This document shows, one piece after another, positions 1 through 12,690 of a stretch of 64,000 nucleotides of DNA. Position 1 is the first letter of the stretch. Each line of letters opens with the position of its first letter. The notes under the pieces are model-generated. The model searched no databases. It saw nothing but the letters and a program-made list of their open reading frames with translations, and was not told where the DNA came from. The position numbers and the translations under genes are program-made. Source of the stretch: Sitta carolinensis (Eukaryota; Chordata; Aves; Passeriformes; Sittidae); assembly GCA_032173965.1 (NCBI GenBank), contig CM063288.1, positions 21,735,501-21,799,500 on the forward strand, given 5' to 3'.

Positions 1-3000
1 AGAAAGATACCCACTTTGTTTGGTATACTTTCTCACCTTCTCACGTTCATATAAGATGCTCAGCTTTTCAGAGAACTTAGAGAGTTGAGAGGAAGAGACA
101 ATGACATGGAAGACTGTAGTCATGTCTGTGACTTAGCCAGGTCCTCCACTGGGAAAGTTCTGGGCCAGAATTTCAGCAGATCTTTGTGATAATTTATTTT
201 TCTTGACCCATATACCAAGATGATGAAACATATGAGGTAAGAAGGAAGAAATTGGATTAAATAAAAATGAGAATTTTTTTTGCCTACTTTTCTAATTTTT
301 CTGTTAATTCTGTAGTTAAGACTTTATTGGAATGATCAGCACTAATATAACATTTTGCAATGAAAGGATGACCAGAAAGAGGGGACTGCTGTCTTTCATG
401 CAAGACCAAAGGAGCAGCGCATCAGCCGTGCCTTTCTTTCCACTGGACAGGTTCCAGATACAAAACATACTGAACAAAACCCTGTATTCACCTTGATATT
501 GGGAGCACTCAAAACCAATTTAAGTATGTGCTCTAGCTTGGATGTTAATTTAAGTTTTTTTAGATGAGAATTTAGAAACAGAGAGGTTTTGTAAACAAAT
601 GGTAAAACTTCTCATGTTTCCAACTCGACCTAACTTTTTTTTAACTTCCTCCTCCCTTTTTCTCTTTTGTACAAAAACCTTGGAGGTGCTTCCAGGTTAT
701 ACATAAAGAGCTGAGATTTCTCCTCTGAGAAGATCCCTTTATGTCTGACTATGGCATAGTGAAACTGGCCATTACAGACAGATGTTAGTCTTAAGTACCT
801 TCTCCCTGCTAAAGCCATGGAAGAGCCATGGAGCCACACCCTGGCCACACTCTGTCCCAGCCCGGCTGCCGTGGCCAGCCAGGGGTGCCCACTGAACCAC
901 CCTGGCAGTGACAAGGGACTTTGTTGTACTGCAAAAATCTGCAGGTTTTTGGACTGGTAATGCTCACAGTGCAATCTGCATGGTGCAGGTTTTGCCATGG
1001 CATTCAGCTTCTCATCTTTCCTTAACAGCTGTGAGCATGCAAAAGAGCTTACATTCCTGTTTCCTCTGGTAGGAATGGTCACAAAGATGGAGAGTAAGGA
1101 AATGCTTTCAGAGCTTTGCTGGCAGCTGCGGAACACAGGAGCTGATATTATCTAAAGTGATATTTTATATGGCTGGAGAAAAGATTCTTTTATATATGTG
1201 CTCTCTGTTAGCAGCTGAACTTGGCTTGTAGCTGATGAGATGTATCTTTCACTGAGTCAGAGTTAGGTTCTTAAGATCTCAGTCATACTTTTCCCCACAG
1301 AGGAAAAACACCTCTCACTGTCAGCCGAAGGATTGTAACTCCAGATTAAAGTGAAAGAGCAGAAATGAAGCCTCTGGGAAGGAGCATGGTGCTTCCCTCC
1401 TTCCTGTAATCGGCTGCAGCTGACCGAACAGCAGACAGACAGCTCCTAAAATTGTACATGTGCATTATACCATAAACTGAATTGGAAGTTACATACCCAT
1501 ATACCCACCACTTTCATCTTCACCATGTAGGTGCATATATTGCTGCCTCTCTGAGCAAAAATTTTTGACCTTGATAGGCTTGAAAATACCAGGATGGTGG
1601 AGCACACTGTTGAAGAATTTAGCCAATTTCATTCATTCACTTTCATGAATATGAGACATGATATTAAATTTAATAATATTATCCAAAGCTGGTAAAATCC
1701 TTATCACTGTTGTCTGATCTCAAATTAGGGAAAAAAATAATCACCCATTTCTTACAAGAAACTTATAGTAAAGCCAGGTCAGATTGCCCAAACAGAACTG
1801 CAAGATCCCATGGACAGGAGCTCAAACAGTTTTGATTAATGAACCTAAGTCATGAACTGACATTTCCTTTCTATTCCCACCACCCATATCATTAACACAA
1901 TTCATATGTTTCTTTTGTGTTTGAAGATATGTGCATGCTGTGCTTGCTCACCTACTTAGGATAAAATGTGAGGGAAATTGTCAAAACAGAAAAGATTCAC
2001 AGCGTATTTTTTCCAGCCCAAGATATGTCTCTTGTATCACCCTTCCTTCTCAACTGGAAGATGTTGTAGTGATGAGGAGAGAGAGAAATGGTGATTGTAT
2101 TTCAACAACTTAGGGCAGATATCATATATTCACATACTGGTTTTTAATTTTCAGGAAGGGTTGTTTTTTTTCATATATTATTTTCTGGGTATAGGAGTAA
2201 TAGAAAAGTGAAACAAAGAAAATAATGAAGAGCTGTCATTGATGCACCAATTGTTGGAAGGACAGAAAACACTTGGAAAGTAGGGGCTGTGGAGATTTGG
2301 AAGTCATTGCTGAAAAGCAGCTGGAAAAGATGTCACAAAAGGACAAAAAAAGACCTAATATGGTTCTTCAGGATACAGATGGAAATACTGGGAAAAATGT
2401 GGCGGTTGTATCACATCATAATAGTTACACACGTGACATCAAATCTACTTCTGAGGCAGCATGGTGTGGGATGTACTCACCCTTGGGAAGTATGTTGACA
2501 TATCAGAAGAACCCTGAGGAAAAAAAACCCTGAAAAGTAGGAACCAACATCTCTGTAGAAATTTGGAATAATCTCAGTCTATTTAGTTCAGTTAATTAAT
2601 AGAAAATTTGATCATGGTCCATGATTAACTACAGATGAAGTCATCTGATACCTATTAGCAGACACAAGAACAGGAAGATCTAATGACTGGAGAAAACGCA
2701 GTGAAGCATAAAGCAAGAATAAAGTGCAAAGGGTACTTAAAAACTGGAACTATTTCCACATGGAAGATTCATCTTCATCTGAAGATTTTATATCAAGTTT
2801 AATGTCAGTCTGAAGAAGCAGGCTACCCTGCCAAGAGCTGGGAAGCTTGATGCATGGACTGTGAGGTGAATTTCTACTGCCTCTTTTATGCAGGAGGCCA
2901 GGTGCTATCAGATGAATGCAGGGTTGATGAAGGATTAATAAGAGCCTCTGATAATTGCAGATAAATGTGAACTCCTAGAGAATAAACATGTCTTTCTATT

Positions 3001-4389
3001 CATATAAAGATTAAATTAGGTATTTTGAAGAAGTTTATTGGTTTGGTTGAATGAGATATTCAGTTATATACGTATAACTTCATTTTACATCAGAAAATAA
3101 AGCATATGATAATTTGTTTGCAATATCAGTGTGAAAGTCTATTGGCAGGAACCAATTGTCCATAAAGTACAGCATAAAGTAAGCCTCTAAAAAAATAATT
3201 ACCTAGTTAAATACATACTTCAGAGTTCTTATCTTGTAGCTGGTTTTCTAGTTTAACCAGAGCTTCTTTAGAGTCTTGATCTGTGAAAGTTGCTTCAGTA
3301 TGCAGAGCTCCTAATAAATGGAAACAAAATGAGGAACATTCATTCTGGAAGGAAAACACACATTATTAATGTAGTTTTATGTTGATTAGAGATCAGTTCT
3401 GCTGTAACTTTTTTATTATACGCCGACCGAACAATAAGCTGTATTCAAGACAAGGGCATCAGAAGTCTAATCAGTTCAGTATTTTCTTTGAAAGTCCTTT
3501 ACAAATTATTCTTGACAGGGTTTGCTCTAACTCCTTTAAAACTAAGGAATACCAAGTTCATAGTTTTATGAAGTAACCTAACCCCAGATATCTTCCTTGA
3601 GTGTTAGTAGTTTGCTTAGAGCTGATTTCTTCATACACTTCACCATGTTATTTTGCCCTTATTGAATTTTAGCTACCATTTTATTGTCCAGACAGTTATT
3701 ATGACAGCTGCAGGCAATCTCTATTTATGGTTTTACATTTGACTACTCTCAATAATACTATGTCTTCAAACTTTGTCCTTGGATAACATGCATCCTTTTC
3801 CCAGCTTAGTTGTTAATTGAAAAAAAAAAAGAGAAATAAATGGAAATATCTTTTTCTATATGCAAATATAGAAAAATGTACATTTAAACACCGTTTCATC
3901 TGCTACTTTTCTTCTTTTAATTTCCCTCAGACATTTTCAGGCTAGTATTAAAAAAAAAAAATATCAGTCTCTGTGGAAAATTAGTGTCAGATTTTGAATA
4001 TTTCTTTAATCACAGATTCTTAGTATTGGTATCATTATTTCTAAGATATATGTTATCTGACTTATAAATCTTATATTTCATTAGCTGTCTCATTTTGCTT
4101 TATTTCATATTTTACATTTATGATATGTTCAGACATGCCCCTGTTTTGTTAAGTAGGAATCTGTGTGGTCTTTGATATAAGGCATAATTTATTTGACAAG
4201 AAAATACGAGAAGGTGCCCTGAATCTGCATTTAGTTGATGGATTGAGAATTTTTAGCATTGCAACAAGACAGACTCTCATCCAATATGTCATGGAGGGAG
4301 AGCTCTCTTAATCTGTTCTCCTGTGAATTAAAATAAATGTTATACTATGTATTTTGAGGAGCAATTTTTAAAGCTCTTTATTGAAGGTA
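1..4389. other. Gene-free AT-rich stretch
   Basis: No recognisable gene. The longest open frame is 168 codons on the minus strand (630-1136). It has no domain I know, and its length owes much to a GC-richer patch at about 815-910. A short frame at 2273-2533 on the plus strand is lysine-rich and also unrecognised. The rest is AT-rich sequence with short A and T runs (for example near 3820 and 3948) and no clear transposon. Confidence 0.6.
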
Positions 4390-4421
4390 GTATAGAAGTA
4401 TAGAAGTATAGAAGTATAGAA
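4390..4421. repeat. 8-bp tandem repeat, 4 perfect copies
   Basis: The unit GTATAGAA is repeated four times without error. Read on the minus strand the unit is TTCTATAC. This resembles, with two mismatches, the 8-bp ATTCTATG-type repeat known at the 3' ends of avian CR1 elements. The sequence beside it (4422 onward on the minus strand) does not look like a CR1 3' end, so a plain minisatellite is the safer call. Confidence 0.85.
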
Positions 4422-4770
4422 GGCAGGGTTTTCATACATATCTGACATTCAAATACTAAAAGTGTTTGATGCTATTATCTGTTCATAAGGTATTTTTATA
4501 TCCACGAGAAGTGAGTGCTCCATTCTGACACGTCTTCAGAAAATATCACTAACATTGCAAATGAAGACTAGCCCTTGGTAGCACATTGAGGCTGGATATA
4601 AATATTACCTTTTACCAACTATGCACACTTGATGTGAGTTTGTGCTTGTAATTAAACTTTCTGCCGTCTGAACACCAGTCAGGCCTATTAAAAGAATTCT
4701 TAATTCATAATTGCATTATTCTTCTCCATGGCTTTACATAGGGCTGTAGAGCTCACCAGGAGCTTTCGGA

Positions 4771-4812
4771 GACTTCAGTAAAGTGTATGATCAAACTCAC
4801 CATCTTATTCAG
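4771..4812 (+). mobile_element. Possible relic of a non-LTR reverse transcriptase (motif A)
   Basis: Translated from 4771, this short stretch reads DFSKVYDQTHHLI. CR1/LINE reverse transcriptases carry a motif of the form DFSKAFD followed a few residues later by a histidine and a hydrophobic residue. The match covers the DFSK core, the aromatic residue plus aspartate, the histidine and the final hydrophobic residues. The frame closes with a stop near 4917, and I could not find the other hallmarks (a GVPQGS-like or ADD-like motif) nearby. It may be a very old CR1 fragment or chance. Confidence 0.25.
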
Positions 4813-4829
4813 TCTCCTGCTCATTACTA

Positions 4830-5971
4830 TTTCTGTTTATCATCTTCACAGCTCTTCCAGCTATCACTTAAACTTATGGGATGCCTTCAATCTGAGACAA
4901 CTGTCTTTTAACAGTCATGTATTTATTAATGCCAATGCAATCCCTGGTTACTGGTACTTCCTGAGACATTTTCATATGGAATATAAAGACAGGGTTTTGG
5001 TCACCTTTTCTGACAGAGTTCTGCTTCTGAAGGACTACAAAGCTATTTTAGAGCCCTGGGCATGCTGGCAACTAACCAAGCCTCTGAACATCAGGTTTTC
5101 AGTATATGTTTGTCTACCTTTTCTCTTTTTTAAAGGGAAAATTTGAGTGTGGCTACCTCCAGCAAACTCTACTGCCTTCCTTCCACTTCACCCAGCTGTG
5201 ATTAACCAGGAAAACACTGCCGGTTTATGCAAACTATTGGATTTTTACTGGTTCAGTATTTTGGCTCTTTGGAGAGTTTTTGTGCTTGGTTCCACCCCTA
5301 ACCTCAAACACAATTGTAGTGCTTTATAAAAGACCAAATTTTGTGTCCAGTGCTCTGACATAATTCTGAAGGTGAGCTGACAAACTGCCAAACAGCAGCG
5401 ATGGCATTCCTCAGACAATGCCCCATGGAAACCACACATTATGGGAAGAGCAGCTTTGGTCCTCGGGCACTGCAACACTGGAGAACCGACTGAGCAGCTG
5501 GAGCCAACATCAGAAGGCACTCACTCACTAGCTAAACCTGAAAGTCAAAGGAAGAGGCAGATGGCATTTATTTACCTGCAAGATAAATGGCAACAAACTA
5601 TTCTGATATCCCTTAATAGAACAATGGCAATCTGTGTTATAATCAGTATCAAGACTGCACTTGTAAAAACTTCCTGAAAGGCAATTTTTTTCTTTTCATG
5701 ACATCTTACAGAGCCTCTAGGGACTGGACTGGTAATCTAGAAAGCCTGTCATTTGTTGTCTGAATAAGGATTGCAAAAATCAGACAGCATATTTAAAAAT
5801 TAAAATGAAAATAAAGGTGAGTTATTATATTTCAATGGCCTCCTTCAATTGTAGTTCTCTCTGGTTTTTACCTCGCCTGCAGATTTGTGCGATAAAATAA
5901 TTGACATTTTCATCATATGTCTTTATATCTTTCACGAGAGAACCACTCTCCTAGTTATCTTTATTCAGTGC

Positions 5972-5974
<3 letters not shown>
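4830..5974. other. Gene-free stretch
   Basis: A 119-codon plus-strand frame (4787-5146) begins with a hydrophobic N-terminus that could pass for a signal peptide, but the rest matches nothing I know. It overlaps the possible reverse-transcriptase relic in another frame. Frames at 5245-5520 (minus) and 5441-5677 (plus) overlap each other and look like shadows of a slightly GC-richer patch. No gene is called. Confidence 0.5.

Positions 5975-6020
<46 letters not shown>
5975..6020. repeat. Pure poly(A), 46 bases
   Basis: There are forty-six uninterrupted A residues after GCTGT and before GGATAATG. I see no canonical AATAAA within about 30 bases upstream and no obvious target-site duplication, so a retroposed transcript tail is not supported. 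It is best described as a long homopolymer microsatellite, whose exact length may be unreliable in an assembly. Confidence 0.9.
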
Positions 6021-6024
<4 letters not shown>

Positions 6025-9000
6025 AATGTCCCTTCATAAAACAATGCCTTTTAAAAGCTTTCAGTTTAGAGCTAGTGTTAGGCCATGATGAATTGCTGTA
6101 TGGTTGATTTCCTGACACTGTTTCTTACTAACCTTTCCTGACAGCTTCTGGATTACTCTACCTGGTAATTTGCACTATAATAATGGCTACAGTGAGATGT
6201 CTCCTAACTATTTCTTTTATTTTTAACAAGATTCTTAACACCCTCTGTAGGTGACAAAATGCAGTTACAGACATGAAGTGTCCCCTAGAGGAAGGTTGTT
6301 CACAGATGCCACCAGTATTTTAGTAGTGCAACTGTTAAATGAAACAAAAACAAAGAATTAGATTTTCTAAGCATACAGTTCAAATAAAAATTTAATTAAA
6401 AGTTATGAAAGCATTTTATTGATTAACAATCTTAGTAATTAAATACTGTCATTGACATTTTTTTTTTGTTGGATTCGTTCTTCCTTGGAGATCTCTAATT
6501 GTGGTATGGCTTTACATTTATTGATAACTCTTTTTGATGAATACAGATGCCACCTTTTATGGCAGTCGTTGACAGAGTAATCATATTGTGAGAAATACCA
6601 GGCTTCTGTAGTAACAGGTGTTGCAGTTATACATGCTGATATCCACTGGGAAAATGTGTTTGCTGCTATCATGGGTACACAATAAATGGAAGGTGCAATA
6701 AAGCACGAGCTAACATTTTGAAAATCCTTACAACTCTAGGAACTTTATTGCAGATTACAAGCACTTTGATCTCTGTCCAGTACTTAAGTCTTAATTATCA
6801 GACTAATTGCACAGACTATGTTCATTTTCAGTGGTAATTCTTTTGTGAAATGCTATGTGAACTGATGTGTTATGGAGGAAAAGGTTCTGCAGTTTTGCCC
6901 AGAGCCACTGCAATGCAACTGTTTGAGAGACTACAAAGCAAATCCAGAGTCATCAATGCCCAAGTGTGTAGACTCTGCCAAAAAGCCAGATGCTGCTATG
7001 GGAAGCATTATGTATCTCCTCTAGTTTGGCACCTGGGTCCTGCCTGCTATGAGCAGCCATGTCTAATGTCTGTCTGTAACTTCAGATTCTGCTGTTGCCT
7101 CAATAACGGCCTTTTTTTTGATAATGTGTAGAGATAAATATTCCCTTCTAATCCCCCTTTCCCACCATCAGGCATTCAGATTGATTCCAAAGCAAGACAC
7201 ATGCTAAGTTTTGAAATGTGCCCCCCTCACCCACTCATGTAGTAGTGTGGTACTTGTGCTAACTCCATGTACATTTTTCCCCTTCTTCTGATTATGGTGG
7301 AGGAACCTGATCAAACTAGACTTCTTCAAGAGAATCTTCTTCACTTATTTAAAAAATTGTTTAGGTTTTGTACAGTTAGTCTGGGGTTAAGACGAAACCT
7401 TTTGTTTCTTGCCACTTATGAAGGCTAGTAACTATTAATCAGCTGCTCAAAGGACTTGTAAGATGAAGAGGAAAACTCATCATATCCCATGTATATTGAA
7501 GGCAGCAACAATACTCCATAATTTTATTTGAATTAATATCTCACTTTCAAAGAAAAAAGAAAAATCCTTCTTTTTATGAGCCCCATTCTAGAAATTAAGA
7601 TAAAGCAGCATTGCTTCTATCTAAGAGTTCCTCCAATGTGTTCCTTGTGTTACTCTTGGGATGTATATAATGAGGGTGGCCCAGCCACATTCCTTCCTGA
7701 ATGGAAAGGAGATAAAAGCAGCATTGTATTTGAAATCAATAGAAGTGACTTGTGGCCTGTGATTGGAGCGTCTGGTTCCAGAATTATTATCTGGTGCTAA
7801 GTGCTGACAATGCAATAGGATCCTTACAAGAAATAAATACATTGAGGGATCTCCAAAAGCTTATGCTATCCTGGGAAGCAAGTCTGTTGATACTGCTTAT
7901 ATGGAGTACGATGGGGAGAGACTCACACCCACACTTTTATGAGAGAAATGAAGACCCCAAATGGAAGCATCTCATGTCACATACAGAGTGAAAGGCTGAA
8001 AGACTACATAAAACTTTACACATGTGCTATTCTAAGAACTTTAACCAACAGCATATTTGACTGAGTTCAGAAAGTTGTGAGTGGGCCAGGGACTTGGACA
8101 TATTTTCTCAAAGTTTCTGACTTTCATGTATTGGTGAATTTGAGGAACACCTTTCATTTAACTAGAGTAATCTGATGATTTGTTGGTAATTCCTTGTTTG
8201 AACTAAGACTGCTGGTGTTCATTGTTGTTCACATAGTCATAGCTAGATAATTTTTAGCTGCCAGCTAAAAAAAAATTAATTAAAACTCAAGGGGAATTGT
8301 GATGCATGGCATAGTCACTTAATATTTTGAAAAACAGGAACTTTTTATAGAGAAGACCTTTTCCTTTTCACTGGCTGCAGAGGAATATGAGCCTACACTA
8401 AAGCTGGTTTCTCTCCCCAAACCCCTTGCTCTCTCCCTCTTTGTGTATGCTAATTAATTTGAGTAGCTGCACAGAGCCACTTCCCAGAGCGGTGACGACC
8501 CAGACAGGGAGCCCATTCATCTCTTTTGCTGTTCACAGGGGGATCTAAAAGCAGAAGGAAAACCATGATGTGGCACAGTGGTATGATGGCCATCACCCAG
8601 TCTGCAGTTGGAGTCATGCTGGATATTAGTGAGCCTCAGTTATTCAGTTAGGGTGAAAGAATCATGGATAGAAATGAGCATATCCACTCCACTGAGAGAC
8701 AGTCACGGTGACAATTATGGATATGAAATGCTACCAAAGCTACCTGCTGCTGGAATTACCAAACCACAAGAGCAAAGAGATCTAGTACAGCCTCCAGCTA
8801 GGCACATACAGATAAAGTACCAGAATGCCTGCAGTCAGGGAAACATGTGCTGTTCTGCCACCTTTTTCTGTTGACAAAGTTGTAGAGCACTATGCTACCC
8901 AGTACAGCTCATTCAGTCTCACTAACATCACATGCAGGAGCCACAGGAGCAGCGCAAACACAGGACAGAAGAATGCTACAGGAAATTCTGACAAAGCAAA

Positions 9001-10129
9001 GGCAGAAGGTATTACAAAATTATTTTCCTTAAAATCACAAGGAAGGACATTTCTTATTACTTCATTGTGACCTTCCAAAGGAAATAGTTTTTTCCCTGTA
9101 TATTGGATTGTGGACTCACTTCCTCCCTTAGTCTGGGTCTTGAGGTACTAAAAACTATTATACACCTGAGCATAAAGGAAAGGTCTTTTCTTACAGAAAT
9201 ATTTGCCTGTTTGTGAATGACAAAAAGCAAACATTCTTGGCAGGTGCTGAGACCACCACAGAAATCATTGCAATGCTATTAAGAAAACTGGATTCTCCTT
9301 TTATACCTGCAGTCACCACTACACTCAATACCGGCTGCACCTGAGTGGCTGTGGAATGTCCTACTGCAGTCTAATCCTCACCTCATCTATTCCATAGTTA
9401 TCTTCAACTGCTGATAATGCACAGAAAACAAATTCATAAACTAAAAACAGCATCCAGTTTTGTTTTTCTTGTCTTCTGTTTGGTTTCTTGGAGGGGATGA
9501 TGGTGACAGGGACAAGAAGCCAGAGGACATCTGTTAGAACAGCAGATCATCTGGGTAACACAACTCAAAATATCCTTTCCATTCCCATCATAACAAGAGT
9601 GTGATTACACAAGTATTTAGTTCTGTGTGACCTTCCCTATCTCTTACCTAGCTGACATCTGTTTAACTATTTTATTCACTCTGCAGCATTATCCTAGTAA
9701 ATCAACTGTTATGTTTCCAAGGCCCCAGTTCAATATGGTACTAAGACCATTCCTAAATTTTACCGTATGAATCTACTAAAAAAGTTTTGCTACAAGCTTA
9801 ATAATATTACTGTACTAAGTCAAGACTAACATCTTGGAAATATCAACACATTTCAAATGATAGCACAAGAATCCTATATTCTTATGAGAACTTTAAAACC
9901 ACTGTGAAATACAGTTAAAGCATATCAGTGCTTACTGTAACTGTAAAACTGAATAAGGGAATTAAAATGAGTGGCGAGGTTCTTATGTGGAAGCAATTAT
10001 TGATATCTTGCACAGAAAATATGCTTAAGCTTCACATTTAAAATAGGAGATATTGATAAGCAATTGTGCTATTTATCTATTAAAGCTGAAAAATAGCATA
10101 ACTTCTTGTTGTAATAGATGATAATCACA
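6021..10129. other. Gene-free AT-rich stretch
   Basis: Only short frames occur, such as 6850-7131 (plus, cysteine-rich, unrecognised) and 8608-8874 (plus). A small hairpin-forming inverted repeat lies at 8251-8271 (TTTTTAGCT, a 3-base loop, then AGCTAAAAA). No transposon, RNA gene or promoter can be named. Confidence 0.55.
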
Positions 10130-10390
10130 CGTTTTCATCTGGATGCTCCCACACTGAAAGAAGCTTCAGGGCAAACAGGAACTTTTGTGCCTGGCTGAAT
10201 TCTGATGGCCAATTTTAGATGGCTGAGATGTGGGCTTTCTCATCTGCACCAGAGCAGACATAGCAGCCTATCATGTTCCTGTTGCTGCTGGCTCTTTGCT
10301 AATTTGTACAGTGATAAGCACCTATTTCCATCGCTCCTGGTAATCTTGTCATTTCCATGATGTCATCAGCACAAGTCAGAAGAGAAAAGG
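10130..10390. promoter_or_regulatory. Candidate conserved non-coding element
   Basis: This is a repeat-free block with enhancer-like texture. It includes a near-palindromic ATF/CREB-type word TGATGTCATCA at 10358-10368, together with GATA-like and TAAT-like words. No open frame explains it. The call rests on motif density and general appearance, not on alignment, and could be wrong. Confidence 0.18.
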
Positions 10391-12359
10391 TCAGTGGTAT
10401 GATGATGAACTGTATATAAAATGAGCCATTAAAAAAAGAAAAATAGCTAGATATTTAAAGGCCCAAGCCTGCCACAACACAGTAAGCTATCCTGATCATC
10501 TCAGAATGTATTTCTTATGTTATTCCCATCATAAGCAAAAAAATTCTCTCTACATTGCATTTTCCTAGGGTGGTGCTTTGTTTACTGCGCCAAGGAGTTA
10601 TGCCCAGAGAGACCATTGTCAATATGGATGAATGTACTTTTAATAAAAGCCTCTATGTGTATTTGCTGAATTTTTTGAGCATCACATTCTGCCTTTTATT
10701 TTCTCTAGTCTTTGCTACTTAACGGAAATAAGAAATACTTACTTACATGTGGCATATAGATTTTTACTCCCTTTATGTAGAGAGAATAAGCAAAAGCAGT
10801 GTAATGAAACATTTGTGCACCAGAAATTAAACAGGAAATAAAGTCAAAATTCCGACAAAAAACAATGTCATAAAAAATTTTTGAAATTAAGTGACTGTTT
10901 ACACATAAATGGAGGGAATAAGAGAGGGGAGGGAGAAAACAGAGAGACAAGGAGCCACACAGAGAGACCACCAGCAGGTAGCCAGTGCTGTGTTACTGCT
11001 CAGCCTGCGGCCAGACCCCATGACAGGCATTACTTGAGGAGCCCTCTGTTGCTCTGTGTTATTGCTACCAGTGAAAGCAAAGCTGGAGAAAAAATGATGC
11101 CATTTCAGAAGGTAATCGGCTGCAGGACTTTGGGTAAAAGTGGACAGCTGGGGATTGAAGTAGGTGAGCTGAAATGTTACTGTGTCCGTGGCTGCAGGGA
11201 CAAGACCCAGCAGATGAAAAACATCATGTGCAGAACAACGGGAATGCATCTTTGTCAGACCTTAACATTGTTTAGGAACAGAGAGCTCAAGAAATTTCCA
11301 ATATTACTGGCTACTTTTCCTTGTCCTTCTCTTCAGCCTCTCTCTTTAGAATTATGATTCATGTCCTTTCAGTTAACTTCAGAGCACATCACCCTGCTCC
11401 ACTTAGCCTGCATCTCTTTCCAAACTTACAGAATCAGCAGGATTTGGTATGCATACACAAGCTTATTATCTGCATTTTAAATGTGGGATAGCCACAAATT
11501 TTGTGGATTTCAATCACTATTTCTTACAAAACTAGTGATGAGATAAGAAAAGCATGGGATTTAATTAGTTTCAAGGAAATATTTCAGTCCCTGATTCATT
11601 GCTCATTTCTATGAGATGCTGTTGCTGAAGCCAGGAAGTGGAAGAGTGGAAAGCACAGTGCTGTTCTATGCCGGAACCAAGGGATGATCAGCAATATGCT
11701 GTGGATAAGAGCAAACAGACACTTGCCCTCATGGCTAATGCCGGCACAGTAAGGCAGCAGATAGAACTGTTTGAATTACAAATTCTATTGCTTTCCTTAT
11801 TTATCAGTGGTCTTTGACCACAGGTGAACACTGAGGTGATAAAAGGCACAGATTACACAGATAAAATGCACTAAATTATTCAGATAGGTAAAAACTAGGG
11901 AAGGCTGTGAGCTTGAGAGGAACTGAACTAAGCCAAATACAAGATGTGCATTTTTGAAATGTTTGAAATCCACTGCCAACCAAGGGGAAGTAACACATGC
12001 AAGAATGAACACCCCAGGCTTCTCATCTTTTAACTCCAATTGCTTTGGTGAAGGGATTGGGCATTGTCTGGGTAAATGTACTACTGACAAGCTGACTCTG
12101 TGAGAAAAGCCAAGAGGCTTCTTCCACATGGGCTTTTTAAACTCTTTTTACTCTGAAACTCTAGATTTTGCTATCTCCTACAACCTGGGTATTGGCAAAT
12201 GCAGCAACCAGTTCCTTCCAGGACTAGAGTCCCTATATTCTTCAAGTTAAATATAGCTAGTTTCATACCACCATTTGTATTGCACTTGTACAATTTATTG
12301 TTTTGTTTTTGGAATGTGGGGAAGTCGTGATTTTTTTATGAAGACTACACCACCAGTCT
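10391..12359. other. Gene-free stretch with one 158-codon frame
   Basis: A plus-strand frame at 10881-11357 and an overlapping minus-strand frame at 10899-11249 cover a region of higher GC content. Neither has a recognisable domain. The two overlapping open frames suggest composition rather than coding. A minus-strand frame at 11797-12129 is also unrecognised. Confidence 0.5.
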
Positions 12360-12690
12360 ATTTGTATTGTATTTTTAGAGACATTGTATTGATTGAAAGA
12401 GAACTGGCTAACCTGAGATGTAAACAATGACTGGCATTTGCCTTAACCCGTGTGGTTAATATCACTGATTTGTCATGTTGAGTGATGTGAGAAGTGGAAC
12501 AATTGGTTGCTGATTATTGAACAGCTCAACACAGGGCACATTTGGCACCTCAGATGAGAGGCTATTCTAATGAGTAGCACTGCTGCAAATTACTTAAGGG
12601 CCAATGCCTCCTCTACAAGACATTTTGTACATCTTCAAGATGTTTAACTAAATTCTAGCTCGGTAACAGATTGCAAATGAGATGGTTAGA
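12360..12690. promoter_or_regulatory. Candidate conserved non-coding element
   Basis: The block holds a forkhead-type TAAACA (12421-12426), a RUNX-type TGTGGTT inside TGTGGTTAAT (12451-12460) and a SOX-type GAACAAT (12497-12503). It has no simple repeat and no open frame of note. These words are short and each occurs by chance, so this is a weak call based on their clustering. Confidence 0.18.

Noticed and set aside
630..1136. 168-codon minus-strand open frame
   Set aside because: It crosses a GC-richer patch, has low-complexity basic ends and no recognisable domain.
4390..4421. CR1 3' terminus from the 8-bp repeat
   Set aside because: The unit differs at two positions from the CR1 repeat and the adjoining sequence has no CR1 3' UTR resemblance.
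10881..11357. 158-codon plus-strand open frame
   Set aside because: It is mirrored by a 116-codon frame on the minus strand, starts in purine-rich low-complexity sequence and has no recognised homologue.
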